This document shows, piece after piece, positions 42,814 to 51,448 of a DNA stretch of 64,000 nucleotides. Source of the stretch: Arthrobacter sp. PM3 (GTDB lineage: Bacteria; Actinomycetota; Actinomycetes; Actinomycetales; Micrococcaceae); NCBI RefSeq assembly GCF_003352915.1, contig NZ_CP022314.1:469397-533396 (forward strand), written 5' to 3'. Numbering within the stretch: position 1 is the first letter of the stretch; each line of letters begins with the position of its first letter. A model generated the notes under the pieces. The model searched no databases, was not told where the DNA came from, and was given only the letters and a program-made list of their open reading frames with translations. The position numbers and the translations under genes are program-made.

Positions 42814-44142
42814 ATGACCAAACTCGCAACCAGCCCCGCGCTCGTCGAGGAAGAGCGCAAGCTCAAGCGGGCCAAGAAGGCAGCCCTGGCCGCGTTCCTG
42901 GGCGGCGCCCTCGAGTACTACGACTTCTTCATCTACGCCACCGCGGCGTCGCTGATCTTCTCCAAGATCTTCTTCCCGCCGGGCGACCCCACGGCTGCCC
43001 TGCTGGCCTCCTTCGCGACCTTCGGCGTCGCCTACATTGCGCGGCCCTTCGGGGCGGTGCTCTTCGGCCACCTCGGCGACAAGATCGGCCGCAAGACAAC
43101 GCTGGTCCTGACCCTGGTCATGATGGGCGGGGCGACCTTCCTCATCGGCATGCTGCCCGACTTCAGCACCGCGGGCTACTGGGCACCGGCCATGCTGGTT
43201 CTCCTGCGGCTCATGCAGGGTCTCTCCGCCGGCGCCGAAACCGCCGGCGCATCCGCACTGACCATGGAAGAGGCCCCCGCCGGCCGCCGCGGCTTCTTCG
43301 CGAGCTTCGCGATGAGCGGCATCTCCTTCGGCATCGTGCTGGCCTCGCTGGCTTTCCTGCCGGTGGCCGCCATGAGCGAGGCCGACCGCCTGTCCTGGGG
43401 CTGGCGCATTCCGTTCTGGCTCTCCATCGTCGTGCTGATCGTCGCGTTCCTCGTCCGCCGCACGCTGGAGGAACCGGAAGTCTTCGAAGAAAAGCACGAC
43501 CACGGCGAACTCGTGAAGCTGCCCTTCGCCAAGATGTTCAAGACGCACCCTGCACAGTTCTTCCAGGTCGCCCTGATGTCCTTCCAGGTGGTCACGAACA
43601 CCTTCATGCAGTCCTTCGGCCTGGCCTACGCCGTGTCCGTCGGGGTGAGCGCATCGACCATGCTGACGGTAAGCATCCTCGGCAACGTAATTGCCATCGC
43701 CACGCAGCCGCTCGCTGCCCGGCTCTCGGACAGGTTCGGCCGCCGGATTGTCTTCATCACTGGCGTCGTCGGGTCCGGACTGATGATCTTTGCCTATTTC
43801 TCGGTGATCTCGACCGGGAACGTCCCGATGATCTTCGTGGCCAGCACGCTGATCACCGCCGGCACGTACGCGGCCTCGAATGCTGTTTACCCGGCATGGT
43901 TCTCGGAGCTGTTCAACGTCAAGGTCCGCTACTCCGGGATGGCGATCGGCCTGCAGATCGGCATCCTCTGCGCCGGATTCACCCCGCTGCTCGGCACCGC
44001 GCTGGTCGGCCCGGACAAGGCCAACTGGCTGCCGGCTGCCTGGATCGTCGCCGGCTCCTCGCTCCTCGCCGTCGCCGGTGCCATTTGGGCCCGCGAAACC
44101 AGCAAGACGCCGCTGCGCGAACTCGGGAACCCCGTTCCTTAA
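42814..44142 (+). CDS. MHS-family MFS transporter (shikimate/alpha-ketoglutarate type)
   Basis: A 442-residue, 12-helix metabolite:H+ symporter. MHS marks include FLGGALEYYDFFIYATAASL, RPFGAVLFGHLGDKIGRKTT, LRLMQGLSAGAETAGASALT and RRGFFASFAMSGISFG. Relatives ShiA, KgtP and ProP carry shikimate, 2-oxoglutarate and proline. With the divergent shikimate-dehydrogenase-like gene, shikimate or quinate import is the first guess. ATG 42814 follows GGAAGGA. Confidence 0.9.
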   Translation: MTKLATSPALVEEERKLKRAKKAALAAFLGGALEYYDFFIYATAASLIFSKIFFPPGDPTAALLASFATFGVAYIARPFGAVLFGHLGDKIGRKTTLVLTLVMMGGATFLIGMLPDFSTAGYWAPAMLVLLRLMQGLSAGAETAGASALTMEEAPAGRRGFFASFAMSGISFGIVLASLAFLPVAAMSEADRLSWGWRIPFWLSIVVLIVAFLVRRTLEEPEVFEEKHDHGELVKLPFAKMFKTHPAQFFQVALMSFQVVTNTFMQSFGLAYAVSVGVSASTMLTVSILGNVIAIATQPLAARLSDRFGRRIVFITGVVGSGLMIFAYFSVISTGNVPMIFVASTLITAGTYAASNAVYPAWFSELFNVKVRYSGMAIGLQIGILCAGFTPLLGTALVGPDKANWLPAAWIVAGSSLLAVAGAIWARETSKTPLRELGNPVP

Positions 44143-44364
44143 GGTTCATCTGCACTGCACTTTCAGCGGGTGTGAGAGTCAAAGGGTGTGGCAGGCAAAG
44201 GGTGTGGAAGGCTCCCTGCCCGGACGCCAAAACCGCCTTGGGCCCGGGCCTAAAACTAGCGGCACAATTTGGTCTCCATCCCATATTTTCCGGGGTTGCC
44301 GCTGGATAGCATGGAGTGTCCGGACAGAGCCGTCCGGTCTGGTGTCAAAGTCAGAAGGAACCCC
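44143..44364. promoter_or_regulatory. Leader region of the pucR gene with 12-bp direct repeat
   Basis: The 222-nt gap after the MHS gene holds two identical copies of CAAAGGGTGTGG (44180-44191 and 44196-44207), a 16-nt period, about 160 nt upstream of the PucR-type gene. They could be activator half-sites on one DNA face plus a half turn. No palindrome or clear promoter was seen beside them. Confidence 0.5.
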
Positions 44365-45963
44365 ATGGCCGCCGCTACTGTTGACGACATCCTCGCGGAT
44401 CTTCCGCTGGGTTTCGCCACCCTCATGCTTCGGCCCTCCCGCACGGATGCGGCCATCGAGCGCCTGCTGATCGTCGACGCCGACGACGACACTCCCGACG
44501 GCGGCGGCGCGTTCGTCCTGCTCGTCGGGGTTCGGGGCCGCTCGGCTTTGCCGGCGCTGCGGCGTCTGCTTAAGGATCCTCCCCTGGTGCTGGCCGTCAA
44601 GGGCGGTCCCGGGGAACTGGGCGAAGCCGAAGAGCTGCTCCGGGCCGCCGGAACGGGTCTGCTTCTGGTGGATCCGGCCGCGGACTGGGACCGGTTGATG
44701 TCCATCGCGAAGGACCGCATCCAGCCGCGCAGCTACCAGCGCGAAGTGCTGACGCTGCTGGAAGAAGACCTGTTCGCCATCGCCCAGACCACCGCCCGTC
44801 TGACGTCGAGCCATGTGCTGATCGAGGACGCGGCCAACAAGGTCCTGGCCTACTCCACGGTGACGAACAACATCGACGAACTGCGCAAGGCCTCCATCCT
44901 GTCCCGGCGCGGCCCGCGCAAGTACGAAGTCCTGCTGAAGGACCTCGGTGCCTACCGGGAGCTCCACCGCACCCGCCTTCCGGTCCGCGTTCCGGCCCGG
45001 CCCCAGGACGGGCTGCGGGAGCGGGTCGCGATCACCCTGTTCGCCGGCGAGCGCATCATGGGGTACATCTGGCTGCAGGAAACCGGGGCCGGGTTCGGCG
45101 ACGACGTTGACTATGTGCTCACCGGATCGGCCGCGCGGGCGTCCGCCGAGCTGATCCGCTACCGCAACCAGCAGTCCGTCCACATGCGCGAGGACCGGGT
45201 GGTCCGGATCCTCTCTGGCCCGGCCGAAGCCGCGGCCAGCGCCCACAGCGAGAAGATTCCCGCCGACTTGCCGACGGCGCTGATCCTGATCGGCATGTCA
45301 GCCGCGGAGGCGCAAGCCGACGACGCCGCCCTCAAGCACGGCGAACTGGCGAACCTCGCGTCCATCCATGCCGCCGCGTACAAGCCGTCCGCCGTCGTCG
45401 GACAGTTCCACGGCGACACCGCCGTGATCATTCCCGGACTGCAGTCCGCCAACGCCGAAGCCGGGCTGCGGAGCCTGGCCGAGGCAATCGTCAAGGACAC
45501 AGCCAAGCATCTCGGCATCAGCCCCTTCGCCGCGGTGGGACCCGTCGTCCCCGATCTGCTCTCGATCCATTCCGCGACCGGAATAACGGAGGCGCTGCTG
45601 GGCTGCATGCGCCGGTCCGGCGACGTCCCGGTATCCGGCGTGGACGACTTCGAAGCGGAGATCCTTTTCCACGACGCGGTGGAGAACTTCACGACGTCGG
45701 CCTTCCGGCACCGCAGCCTCTGGGCCCTCCTCCGCGACGATCCCGAGCTGGCCGAAACCCTGCGCGCCTATTTCGACGCCGCCCTGGACGTGGCCGAATG
45801 CGCCAGGCGGATGCAGCTGCACAAGAACACCGTCTACTACCGGATCAACAAGGTTTCCCGGGTCACCGGACTGGATTTCAGCAATCCCCGCGATTCGCTG
45901 GTGGCCCTGCTCCACATTCAGGAGTGGGCCGGCACGCAGAAGGAGCACCTGGGCAGGAGATGA
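44365..45963 (+). CDS. PucR/CdaR-family transcriptional regulator
   Basis: A 532-residue regulator. An N-terminal purine-catabolism-regulator-like domain (LPLGFATLMLRPSRTDAAIE, then VDPAADWDRLMSIAKDRIQP near 115) leads to a GGDEF-like central part and the C-terminal HTH_30 domain LDVAECARRMQLHKNTVYYR followed by VTGLDFSNPRDSLVALLHIQ. Its TGA overlaps the glutaminase start, so regulator and enzyme are one transcript, with the permease next. It probably activates this amide-amino-acid operon. ATG 44365 has AGAAGGAA. Confidence 0.9.
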   Translation: MAAATVDDILADLPLGFATLMLRPSRTDAAIERLLIVDADDDTPDGGGAFVLLVGVRGRSALPALRRLLKDPPLVLAVKGGPGELGEAEELLRAAGTGLLLVDPAADWDRLMSIAKDRIQPRSYQREVLTLLEEDLFAIAQTTARLTSSHVLIEDAANKVLAYSTVTNNIDELRKASILSRRGPRKYEVLLKDLGAYRELHRTRLPVRVPARPQDGLRERVAITLFAGERIMGYIWLQETGAGFGDDVDYVLTGSAARASAELIRYRNQQSVHMREDRVVRILSGPAEAAASAHSEKIPADLPTALILIGMSAAEAQADDAALKHGELANLASIHAAAYKPSAVVGQFHGDTAVIIPGLQSANAEAGLRSLAEAIVKDTAKHLGISPFAAVGPVVPDLLSIHSATGITEALLGCMRRSGDVPVSGVDDFEAEILFHDAVENFTTSAFRHRSLWALLRDDPELAETLRAYFDAALDVAECARRMQLHKNTVYYRINKVSRVTGLDFSNPRDSLVALLHIQEWAGTQKEHLGRR

Positions 45964-46892
45964 TGACAGCAATTGCCTCGCCGCCGCTTGGCCTGATCCT
46001 GGACGACCTGGTCCGGAGCCACCGGCCCAGGACCGAGACAGGGTCCGTGCCCGCAAATATTCCTCACCTGCAGTCACCGCCGTTCGACCGGTTCGGCATC
46101 GCAGTTGCCACAACGTCCGGTGAAGTCTTCAGTTCCGGCGACGCCGGTCTTCCGTTCTCGATCCAGAGCATCTCCAAGGTCTTCACCCTGGCCATGGCAC
46201 TCAGCGCCGATGATTCCGGCTCGCTGTGGTCCCGGGTCCTGCGCGAACCGTCAGGGACGTCCTTCAATTCCCTGGTCCAGTTGGAAGTCGAGCACGGGAT
46301 CCCCCGGAACCCCTTCATCAATTCGGGCGCCCTGGTGGTCACCGACCACCTGATGGAAAAGTCGCCCGACGCTGCCGCTCAGGTCCTGCGCTTCCTCACC
46401 GGTCAGGTGGGCCAGGCAGGTCCCTTCATCGACGAGGCGGCCGCCAGCAGTGAGCTCGCCAGCAGCAGCCGCAACCTGGCCCTGGCCCACTTCCTGAAGG
46501 ACTTCGGCAACCTGCGGCGGCCCGCACAGGCCGTCGTCGAGAACTACGTGCGGCAGTGTTCAATCATGATGACCTGCGTGGAGGTGGCCAAGGCCGGCCT
46601 GTTCCTGGCGAGGGACGGCCGCGGGGCCCACGGCGCGGTGGTCTCCCGGAGCGAGGCCAAGCGCATCGGTTCCATCATGCTGACCTGTGGCATGTACGAC
46701 GCTGCCGGCGAGTTTGCCTACCGCGTGGGGCTTCCGGGGAAAAGCGGTGTGGGCGGCGGCATCCTGGCGATCGTCCCCGGCGAGTGCGCCGTCTGTGTCT
46801 GGAGTCCGAGGCTGGATTCCAAAGGAAATTCCCTGGCGGGTACGGCGGCTCTCGCCGACCTGTCCGACCGGACAGGGTGGTCGATCTTCTGA
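45963..46892 (+). CDS. glsA: Glutaminase
   Basis: A 309-residue serine-dependent beta-lactamase-type glutaminase, hydrolysing L-glutamine to glutamate and ammonia in the cytosol. Catalytic Ser and Lys are in FSIQSISKVFTLAMAL; NPFINSGALVVTDHLM, ASSSRNLALAHFLKDFGN and LTCGMYDAAGEFAYRVGLPG are the other family motifs, ending with a glycine-rich GKSGVGGGILAIVPG. Length matches the family. Start overlaps the regulator stop. Confidence 0.95.
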   Translation: MTAIASPPLGLILDDLVRSHRPRTETGSVPANIPHLQSPPFDRFGIAVATTSGEVFSSGDAGLPFSIQSISKVFTLAMALSADDSGSLWSRVLREPSGTSFNSLVQLEVEHGIPRNPFINSGALVVTDHLMEKSPDAAAQVLRFLTGQVGQAGPFIDEAAASSELASSSRNLALAHFLKDFGNLRRPAQAVVENYVRQCSIMMTCVEVAKAGLFLARDGRGAHGAVVSRSEAKRIGSIMLTCGMYDAAGEFAYRVGLPGKSGVGGGILAIVPGECAVCVWSPRLDSKGNSLAGTAALADLSDRTGWSIF

Positions 46893-46965
46893 TCTGACCC
46901 CTCGCTGTCCCCACAATCTCCCTCCCAACCCCATTTAGATCTCAGACAGATCGAAAGGAACACCC

Positions 46966-48492
46966 ATGCCCAACAGCCTGTCCAACAGCCCCAATGACGA
47001 GGTTGGTTTGTACGAGGCCGATGGTGGCCACGCCCATGCTTCGGATGCCCTCATCCACGCGGAGGACGCCGGCTACCACAAGAGCCTGAAGCCCCGGCAG
47101 ATCCAGATGATCGCGATCGGCGGGGCCATCGGAACCGGCCTGTTCCTGGGTGCCGGCGGCCGGCTCAACGCGGCCGGCCCTTCCCTGGTCATCGCCTACG
47201 CCGTCTGCGGCTTCTTCGCCTTCCTGATCCTGCGCGCCCTCGGAGAACTGGTGCTGCACCGGCCGTCGTCGGGCTCGTTCGTGTCCTACGCCCGCGAATT
47301 CTACGGAGAGAAGGCCGCGTTCATCTCCGGCTGGTTCTACTGGATCAACTGGGCCACCACCACCATCGTGGACATCACCGCCGCGGCCCTCTACATGAAC
47401 TTCTTCGGCAAATACGTCCCCTGGATGGGCGCCGTCCCGCAGTGGGCATGGGCGCTGATCGCCCTCATCGCGGTCCTCTGCCTCAACCTTGCCTCGGTTA
47501 AAGTCTTCGGCGAACTCGAGTTCTGGTTCGCCTTGGTCAAGGTGGCCGCCCTCGTCGCGTTCCTGCTGGTCGGCAGCTACTTCGTCATGTTCGGCACCCC
47601 CGTGCAAAGCCAGGAAGTCGGCTTCAGCCTCATCACCGACAACGGCGGCATCTTCCCCAACGGCCTGCTGCCCATGATCATCCTCATGCAGGGCGTGCTG
47701 TTCGCCTACGCCTCGATCGAACTGATCGGCACGGCCGCCGGCGAAACCGAAAACCCCGAAAAGATCATGCCGAAGGCCATCAACTCCGTGGTCCTCCGCA
47801 TCGCCGTTTTCTATGTCGGCTCGGTCATCCTGCTCGCCCTGTTGCTGCCCTACACCTCGTACCAAAAAGGCGTGAGCCCGTTCGTGACGTTCTTCGGTTC
47901 TCTCGGCATCCAGGGCGTGGACGTCATCATGAACCTCGTAGTCCTCACAGCCGCCCTGTCATCCCTGAACGCCGGCCTGTACTCCACCGGCCGCATCCTG
48001 CGCTCCATGTCAATGGCGGGGTCGGCCCCGAAGTTTGCGCAGCGGATGAACAAAGCCGGCGTCCCCTACGGCGGCATCGCCATCACCGCGGGCGTTTCCC
48101 TCCTCGGGGTCCCGCTGAACTACCTGGTCCCGGGCCAGGCGTTCGAGATTGTCCTGAACGTCGCCTCGGTGGGCATCGTCGTCACCTGGGCCACCATCGT
48201 GCTCTGCCAGATCCAGCTCAAGCGGTGGGCGGACAAGGGCTGGCTGGAACGGCCCTCTTTTCGGATGTTCGGTGCCCCCTACACCAGCTACCTCTCCCTG
48301 GTCTTCCTGCTCGGCGTGCTCGTGATGGTGTTCATCGACTCCCCGCTCACGCTGCTGGTGACCCTGGTGGCCATCGCGCTGATGGTCGGCGGCTGGTACG
48401 CCTGCCGGAAACAGATCCACGCCATCGCCGAGACCCGCGACGGCTTCACGGGCGCCTCCCCCGTGCTGGCCAACCGGACTCCGATCCGCTAA
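46966..48492 (+). CDS. Amino acid permease, AnsP/GabP-like APC family
   Basis: A 508-residue, 12-helix permease: a polar N terminus, then HKSLKPRQIQMIAIGGAIGT and GTGLFLGAGGRLNAAGPSLV (helix 1, consensus of the AAT family), LGELVLHRPSSGSFVSYARE, and INWATTTIVDITAAALYMNF. L-asparagine permeases are the closest in motif order; the glutaminase just upstream also allows glutamine. A short 73-nt gap separates them. ATG 46966 has GAAAGGAA. Confidence 0.9.
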   Translation: MPNSLSNSPNDEVGLYEADGGHAHASDALIHAEDAGYHKSLKPRQIQMIAIGGAIGTGLFLGAGGRLNAAGPSLVIAYAVCGFFAFLILRALGELVLHRPSSGSFVSYAREFYGEKAAFISGWFYWINWATTTIVDITAAALYMNFFGKYVPWMGAVPQWAWALIALIAVLCLNLASVKVFGELEFWFALVKVAALVAFLLVGSYFVMFGTPVQSQEVGFSLITDNGGIFPNGLLPMIILMQGVLFAYASIELIGTAAGETENPEKIMPKAINSVVLRIAVFYVGSVILLALLLPYTSYQKGVSPFVTFFGSLGIQGVDVIMNLVVLTAALSSLNAGLYSTGRILRSMSMAGSAPKFAQRMNKAGVPYGGIAITAGVSLLGVPLNYLVPGQAFEIVLNVASVGIVVTWATIVLCQIQLKRWADKGWLERPSFRMFGAPYTSYLSLVFLLGVLVMVFIDSPLTLLVTLVAIALMVGGWYACRKQIHAIAETRDGFTGASPVLANRTPIR

Positions 48493-48562
48493 CCGAACCC
48501 CCTCGAAGCGAACATCTGTCCGCTGACCGGTCCACAATCCGACACACAACCTGAAAGCCGCC

Positions 48563-48709
48563 ATGAAGCCACGAAACCCGCCGAGTCCCGGCCGCACCAG
48601 CACCCTGCAGGAGCGCCGCCCGCCAGCCACGCACAGCAGCAACCCGCCGGCGTCGAGCGAGAGCTGCGAGGACGGCTGCTTCTTCTGCACCGGACCGGAA
48701 ACAGACTAG
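48563..48709 (+). CDS. Possible 48-residue proline-rich peptide with C-terminal cysteine cluster
   Basis: An ATG-started 48-codon frame in the gap between the permease and the ThDP-enzyme gene. It begins MKPRNPPSPGRTSTLQERR and ends SSESCEDGCFFCTGPETD, so three cysteines fall in a C-x3-C-x2-C pattern, reminiscent of a metal site or a radical-SAM-like cysteine spacing, in a protein too short to be such an enzyme. The ribosome site is only a weak GAAAG. Codon use is G/C-rich like its neighbours. Function unknown; it may be spurious. Confidence 0.45.
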   Translation: MKPRNPPSPGRTSTLQERRPPATHSSNPPASSESCEDGCFFCTGPETD

Positions 48710-48749
48710 CCACCGCCACCTGCCCCCGCTGGATTCCAGCGGAGCAGCC

Positions 48750-50537
48750 ATGCGCGCCGAACCTACCCAACAAGACAACCACGTGATGAAAACGGAGTCC
48801 GCACCCACCATGACCGCAACCGACACGCAGCCAGTCGACGGCGACACCCTCGCCCCCTTCCAGACCGTCCCGGAGACTAACCCGGACAGCCCCAACGGCA
48901 ACGGTCCCCTCAAATCCGCCGGGCACGTGATTGTCGATTCGCTCGTGGCCCACGGCGTCGAACGCACCTTTGTTGTTCCCGGCGAGAGCTTCCTGGACGT
49001 CCTCGACGGACTGCACGGCTCGGACATCGAGACCGTCGTCTGTCGGCACGAGGGCGGCGCCGCGTACATGGCCGAGGCCGACGGCAAGATGAACCAGCGG
49101 CCCGGCGTCGCCATGGTCACCCGCGGGCCGGGCGCCGCGAACGCCCATGTGGGGCTGCACACCGCGTGGCAGGATTCGACGCCGATGGTGCTGTTCGTGG
49201 GCCTGATCCCCTTCGCGCACCGGGACCGCGAGGCGTTCCAGGAGTTCGACATCAAGGCCTGGTTCGACACCGGCGCCAAGCGCGTCATGGTGCTGGACCA
49301 CGCCGAGCGGGCCTCGGAGATCGTTGCCGAGGCCATGTTCGCGGCGATGAGCGGGCGGCCCGGCCCGGTCGTCGTCGGCCTGCCGGAGGACATCATCCGC
49401 CAGCAGGTGAGCCCCGCCCTGCACCCGGCCGTCCCGGTGGCTGCAGGTGGCATGAGCGCCACGGACGCCGGCGCCCTGGCTGAGGCCCTGGCCGAGGCCA
49501 AGAAGCCGCTCTTTGTCACCGGCGGCAACGACTGGACCCAGGACGCGGCCACCCAGCTCACGGAGTGGCTCGAAAAGCACTCCATCCCGGCCGCGGCGGA
49601 ATGGCGGACGCAGGGCACCGTCTCCTTCGACTCCCCCAGCTATGTGGGGCCGATCGGCTACGGCCGCCCCCGCCCCACGTACGACCTCTTGGAGGAAACC
49701 GACCTCCTCGTCTTCGTCGGCACCGTGCCCGGCGATGTCATCACGGACGGGTTCGTCTGCCGGCAGGACTGGAACAAAAAGAACTTCCTGGTCACTATCG
49801 ACCCGTCACTGCGCGGCCGCTCCGGCCCGGTGTCGCGACAGATCGTGGCCAAACCCGACGCCTTCGTCCGGGACCTCGCGGGCATTGAGCTTCCCGTGAA
49901 GGACGAGTGGAAGGCCTGGACGGCCAGGATGCGCGCCGAGCAGTCGGCGTTCGCGTGGCTGCCCCCGGCCACGCCCGGGAACGGGCCCGCGAAGATGGAC
50001 ACCCTGATGGCGAACCTCGTGCCCCGGCTCCCCGAGGACGCCCAGGTCACCTTCGGCGCGGGCGAGCACACCAACTGGGCACACCGCTACTTCCCCACCC
50101 GGCGCTACGCGTCCATGCTCAGCGCCCGCAACGGCTCCATGGGGTACTCGGTGCCCTCGGCCATCGCCGCATCGCTGGCCAGCCCGGGTCGCCGGGTGGT
50201 CACGATTGCCGGCGACGGGGAATTCCTCATGAATGGGCAGGAACTCGCCACGGCCGCCCAGTACGGCGCCACCCCGCTTGTCATCGTCATGGACAACCAG
50301 GAATACGGCACCATCCGCACCCACCAGGAGCGCCACTATCCCTCCCGGGTCTCCGGCACCCAGCTGAAGAACCCAGATTTCGGCCTGATGGCCCGCGCCT
50401 TCGGCGGCTTCGGCATCACCGTCGCCGAGGACAAGGACATCCCGGCCGCCCTCGACGCCGCGCTGGCGGCCATCGACCAGGACGGCGTGTTCGCCCTCAT
50501 CCACCTCATCGTCGAACAGCGGGTGAAGGCCTACTAA
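48750..50537 (+). CDS. Thiamine-diphosphate-dependent enzyme, acetolactate-synthase-like
   Basis: A 595-residue ThDP enzyme with the three-domain order of pyruvate-oxidase/decarboxylase relatives: a Pyr domain with the cofactor Glu in CRHEGGAAYMAEADGKM, a central domain, and a PP domain with the ThDP motif IAGDGEFLMNGQELATAAQY ending VIVMDNQEYG. The long 40-residue N-terminal tail is unlike biosynthetic IlvB. No small regulatory subunit is adjacent. The likely reaction is decarboxylation or carboligation of a 2-oxoacid, substrate unknown. ATG 48750 has GGAG five nucleotides upstream; ATG 48786 and 48810 are alternatives. Confidence 0.85.
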   Translation: MRAEPTQQDNHVMKTESAPTMTATDTQPVDGDTLAPFQTVPETNPDSPNGNGPLKSAGHVIVDSLVAHGVERTFVVPGESFLDVLDGLHGSDIETVVCRHEGGAAYMAEADGKMNQRPGVAMVTRGPGAANAHVGLHTAWQDSTPMVLFVGLIPFAHRDREAFQEFDIKAWFDTGAKRVMVLDHAERASEIVAEAMFAAMSGRPGPVVVGLPEDIIRQQVSPALHPAVPVAAGGMSATDAGALAEALAEAKKPLFVTGGNDWTQDAATQLTEWLEKHSIPAAAEWRTQGTVSFDSPSYVGPIGYGRPRPTYDLLEETDLLVFVGTVPGDVITDGFVCRQDWNKKNFLVTIDPSLRGRSGPVSRQIVAKPDAFVRDLAGIELPVKDEWKAWTARMRAEQSAFAWLPPATPGNGPAKMDTLMANLVPRLPEDAQVTFGAGEHTNWAHRYFPTRRYASMLSARNGSMGYSVPSAIAASLASPGRRVVTIAGDGEFLMNGQELATAAQYGATPLVIVMDNQEYGTIRTHQERHYPSRVSGTQLKNPDFGLMARAFGGFGITVAEDKDIPAALDAALAAIDQDGVFALIHLIVEQRVKAY

Positions 50538-50547
50538 GTCGTGCAAC

Positions 50548-50576
50548 GACGGCGGCGGGAGTCTCCCGCCGCCGTC
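50548..50576. terminator. Bidirectional hairpin terminator
   Basis: A perfect 13-bp stem GACGGCGGCGGGA (50548-50560) with 50564-50576 and a 3-nt loop, between the convergent ThDP-enzyme and SDR genes. Confidence 0.85.
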
Positions 50577-50601
50577 CCTCCTCCCCGAACCGGACCCGGA
50601 C

Positions 50602-51381
50602 CTAGACGGCCGACCAGCCGCCGTCGGAGGCGAGGACCGCACCGTTGATGTTGGTGCCGTCGTCGCTGAGCAGGAAGGTGATCGAGGCCGCCAGCTGCGC
50701 CGCGGTGGCGGGCGCCGGGATGTTCGCGCCTATGAGCGGCTGGAGGCGTGCGGCACCGAGTTCGGATCCCCAGGGGGCCTCGATGTTCGTGATGGTGGCC
50801 CCGGGCGCCACAGCGTTGAACCGCAGTCCCTTCGGTCCGTACATGACGGCCGAGTTCTTGGTCAGGCCGATCACGGCGTGCTTGGACGCCGTGTAGGTCG
50901 CGCCGGCGGCGGACCCGCGCAGCCCGGCCTCGGACGCGATATTGACCACGGACCCGGTGCCGGCTTCAAGCATGAGCGGCACGACGGCCCGGGTCAGGCG
51001 CATGAGGGCCGTGACGTTGATCCGGAACACCCGCTCCCACGTTTCATCGTCCACCTCGTGGATCGGCGTGAAGTTGTCCATGATCCCGGCGACGTTCGCC
51101 AGTGCGTCCACCCGCCCGCCGGCCGCGGCGAGAACGGCGGCAACGGTCTCCTCGGTGGAGATGTCGCCGGGCACGGGCACCAGGTCGAGGCCGGGGTTCT
51201 CCTGCACCAGGGCGTCCAGACGCTCCTTGCTGATGTCGGCCGCGATCACCCGGCCGCCCTCCCTGGCGACCCGCAGGGCCGTCGCCTGCCCGATGCCCGA
51301 TCCGGCGCCGGTGACGATGACGGTCCTGCCCGCAAAGCGGCCGGCCGTGACGGTTTCCTGCCATGAAGCTTCGTTGCCCAT
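50602..51381 (-). CDS. Short-chain dehydrogenase/reductase
   Basis: A 259-residue classical SDR using NAD(P): cofactor loop VIVTGAGSGIGQATALR, NVAG motif in DALANVAGIMD, catalytic Ser in VVNIASEAGLRGS and Tyr/Lys in ATYTASKHAVIGLT. Substrate unknown. It is divergent from a TetR gene across a 67-nt gap with a 17-bp palindrome, suggesting that the regulator controls it. ATG 51381 with AAGGAC. Confidence 0.92.
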   Translation of the reverse strand: MGNEASWQETVTAGRFAGRTVIVTGAGSGIGQATALRVAREGGRVIAADISKERLDALVQENPGLDLVPVPGDISTEETVAAVLAAAGGRVDALANVAGIMDNFTPIHEVDDETWERVFRINVTALMRLTRAVVPLMLEAGTGSVVNIASEAGLRGSAAGATYTASKHAVIGLTKNSAVMYGPKGLRFNAVAPGATITNIEAPWGSELGAARLQPLIGANIPAPATAAQLAASITFLLSDDGTNINGAVLASDGGWSAV

Positions 51382-51422
51382 GATGTCCTTCCAGACGTTG
51401 AGGATGCTGACAGGCCCACTTT

Positions 51423-51439
51423 ATGACACCCTGTGTCAT
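51423..51439. promoter_or_regulatory. TetR operator ATGACAC-CCT-GTGTCAT
   Basis: A 17-bp palindrome with perfect 7-bp arms in the short divergent gap between the SDR and TetR genes, 9 nt before the TetR start. It would block both promoters. Confidence 0.75.
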
Positions 51440-51448
51440 TATGTAAGG

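Noticed and set aside
44179..45246. Leftward frame opposite the PucR-type gene
   Set aside because: Lies on the antisense strand of a gene with a full HTH_30 domain and lacks any recognisable feature.
48750..50537. Biosynthetic acetolactate synthase IlvB
   Set aside because: No small subunit gene is next to it, the N-terminal tail is long, and the surrounding genes are not branched-chain amino-acid genes.
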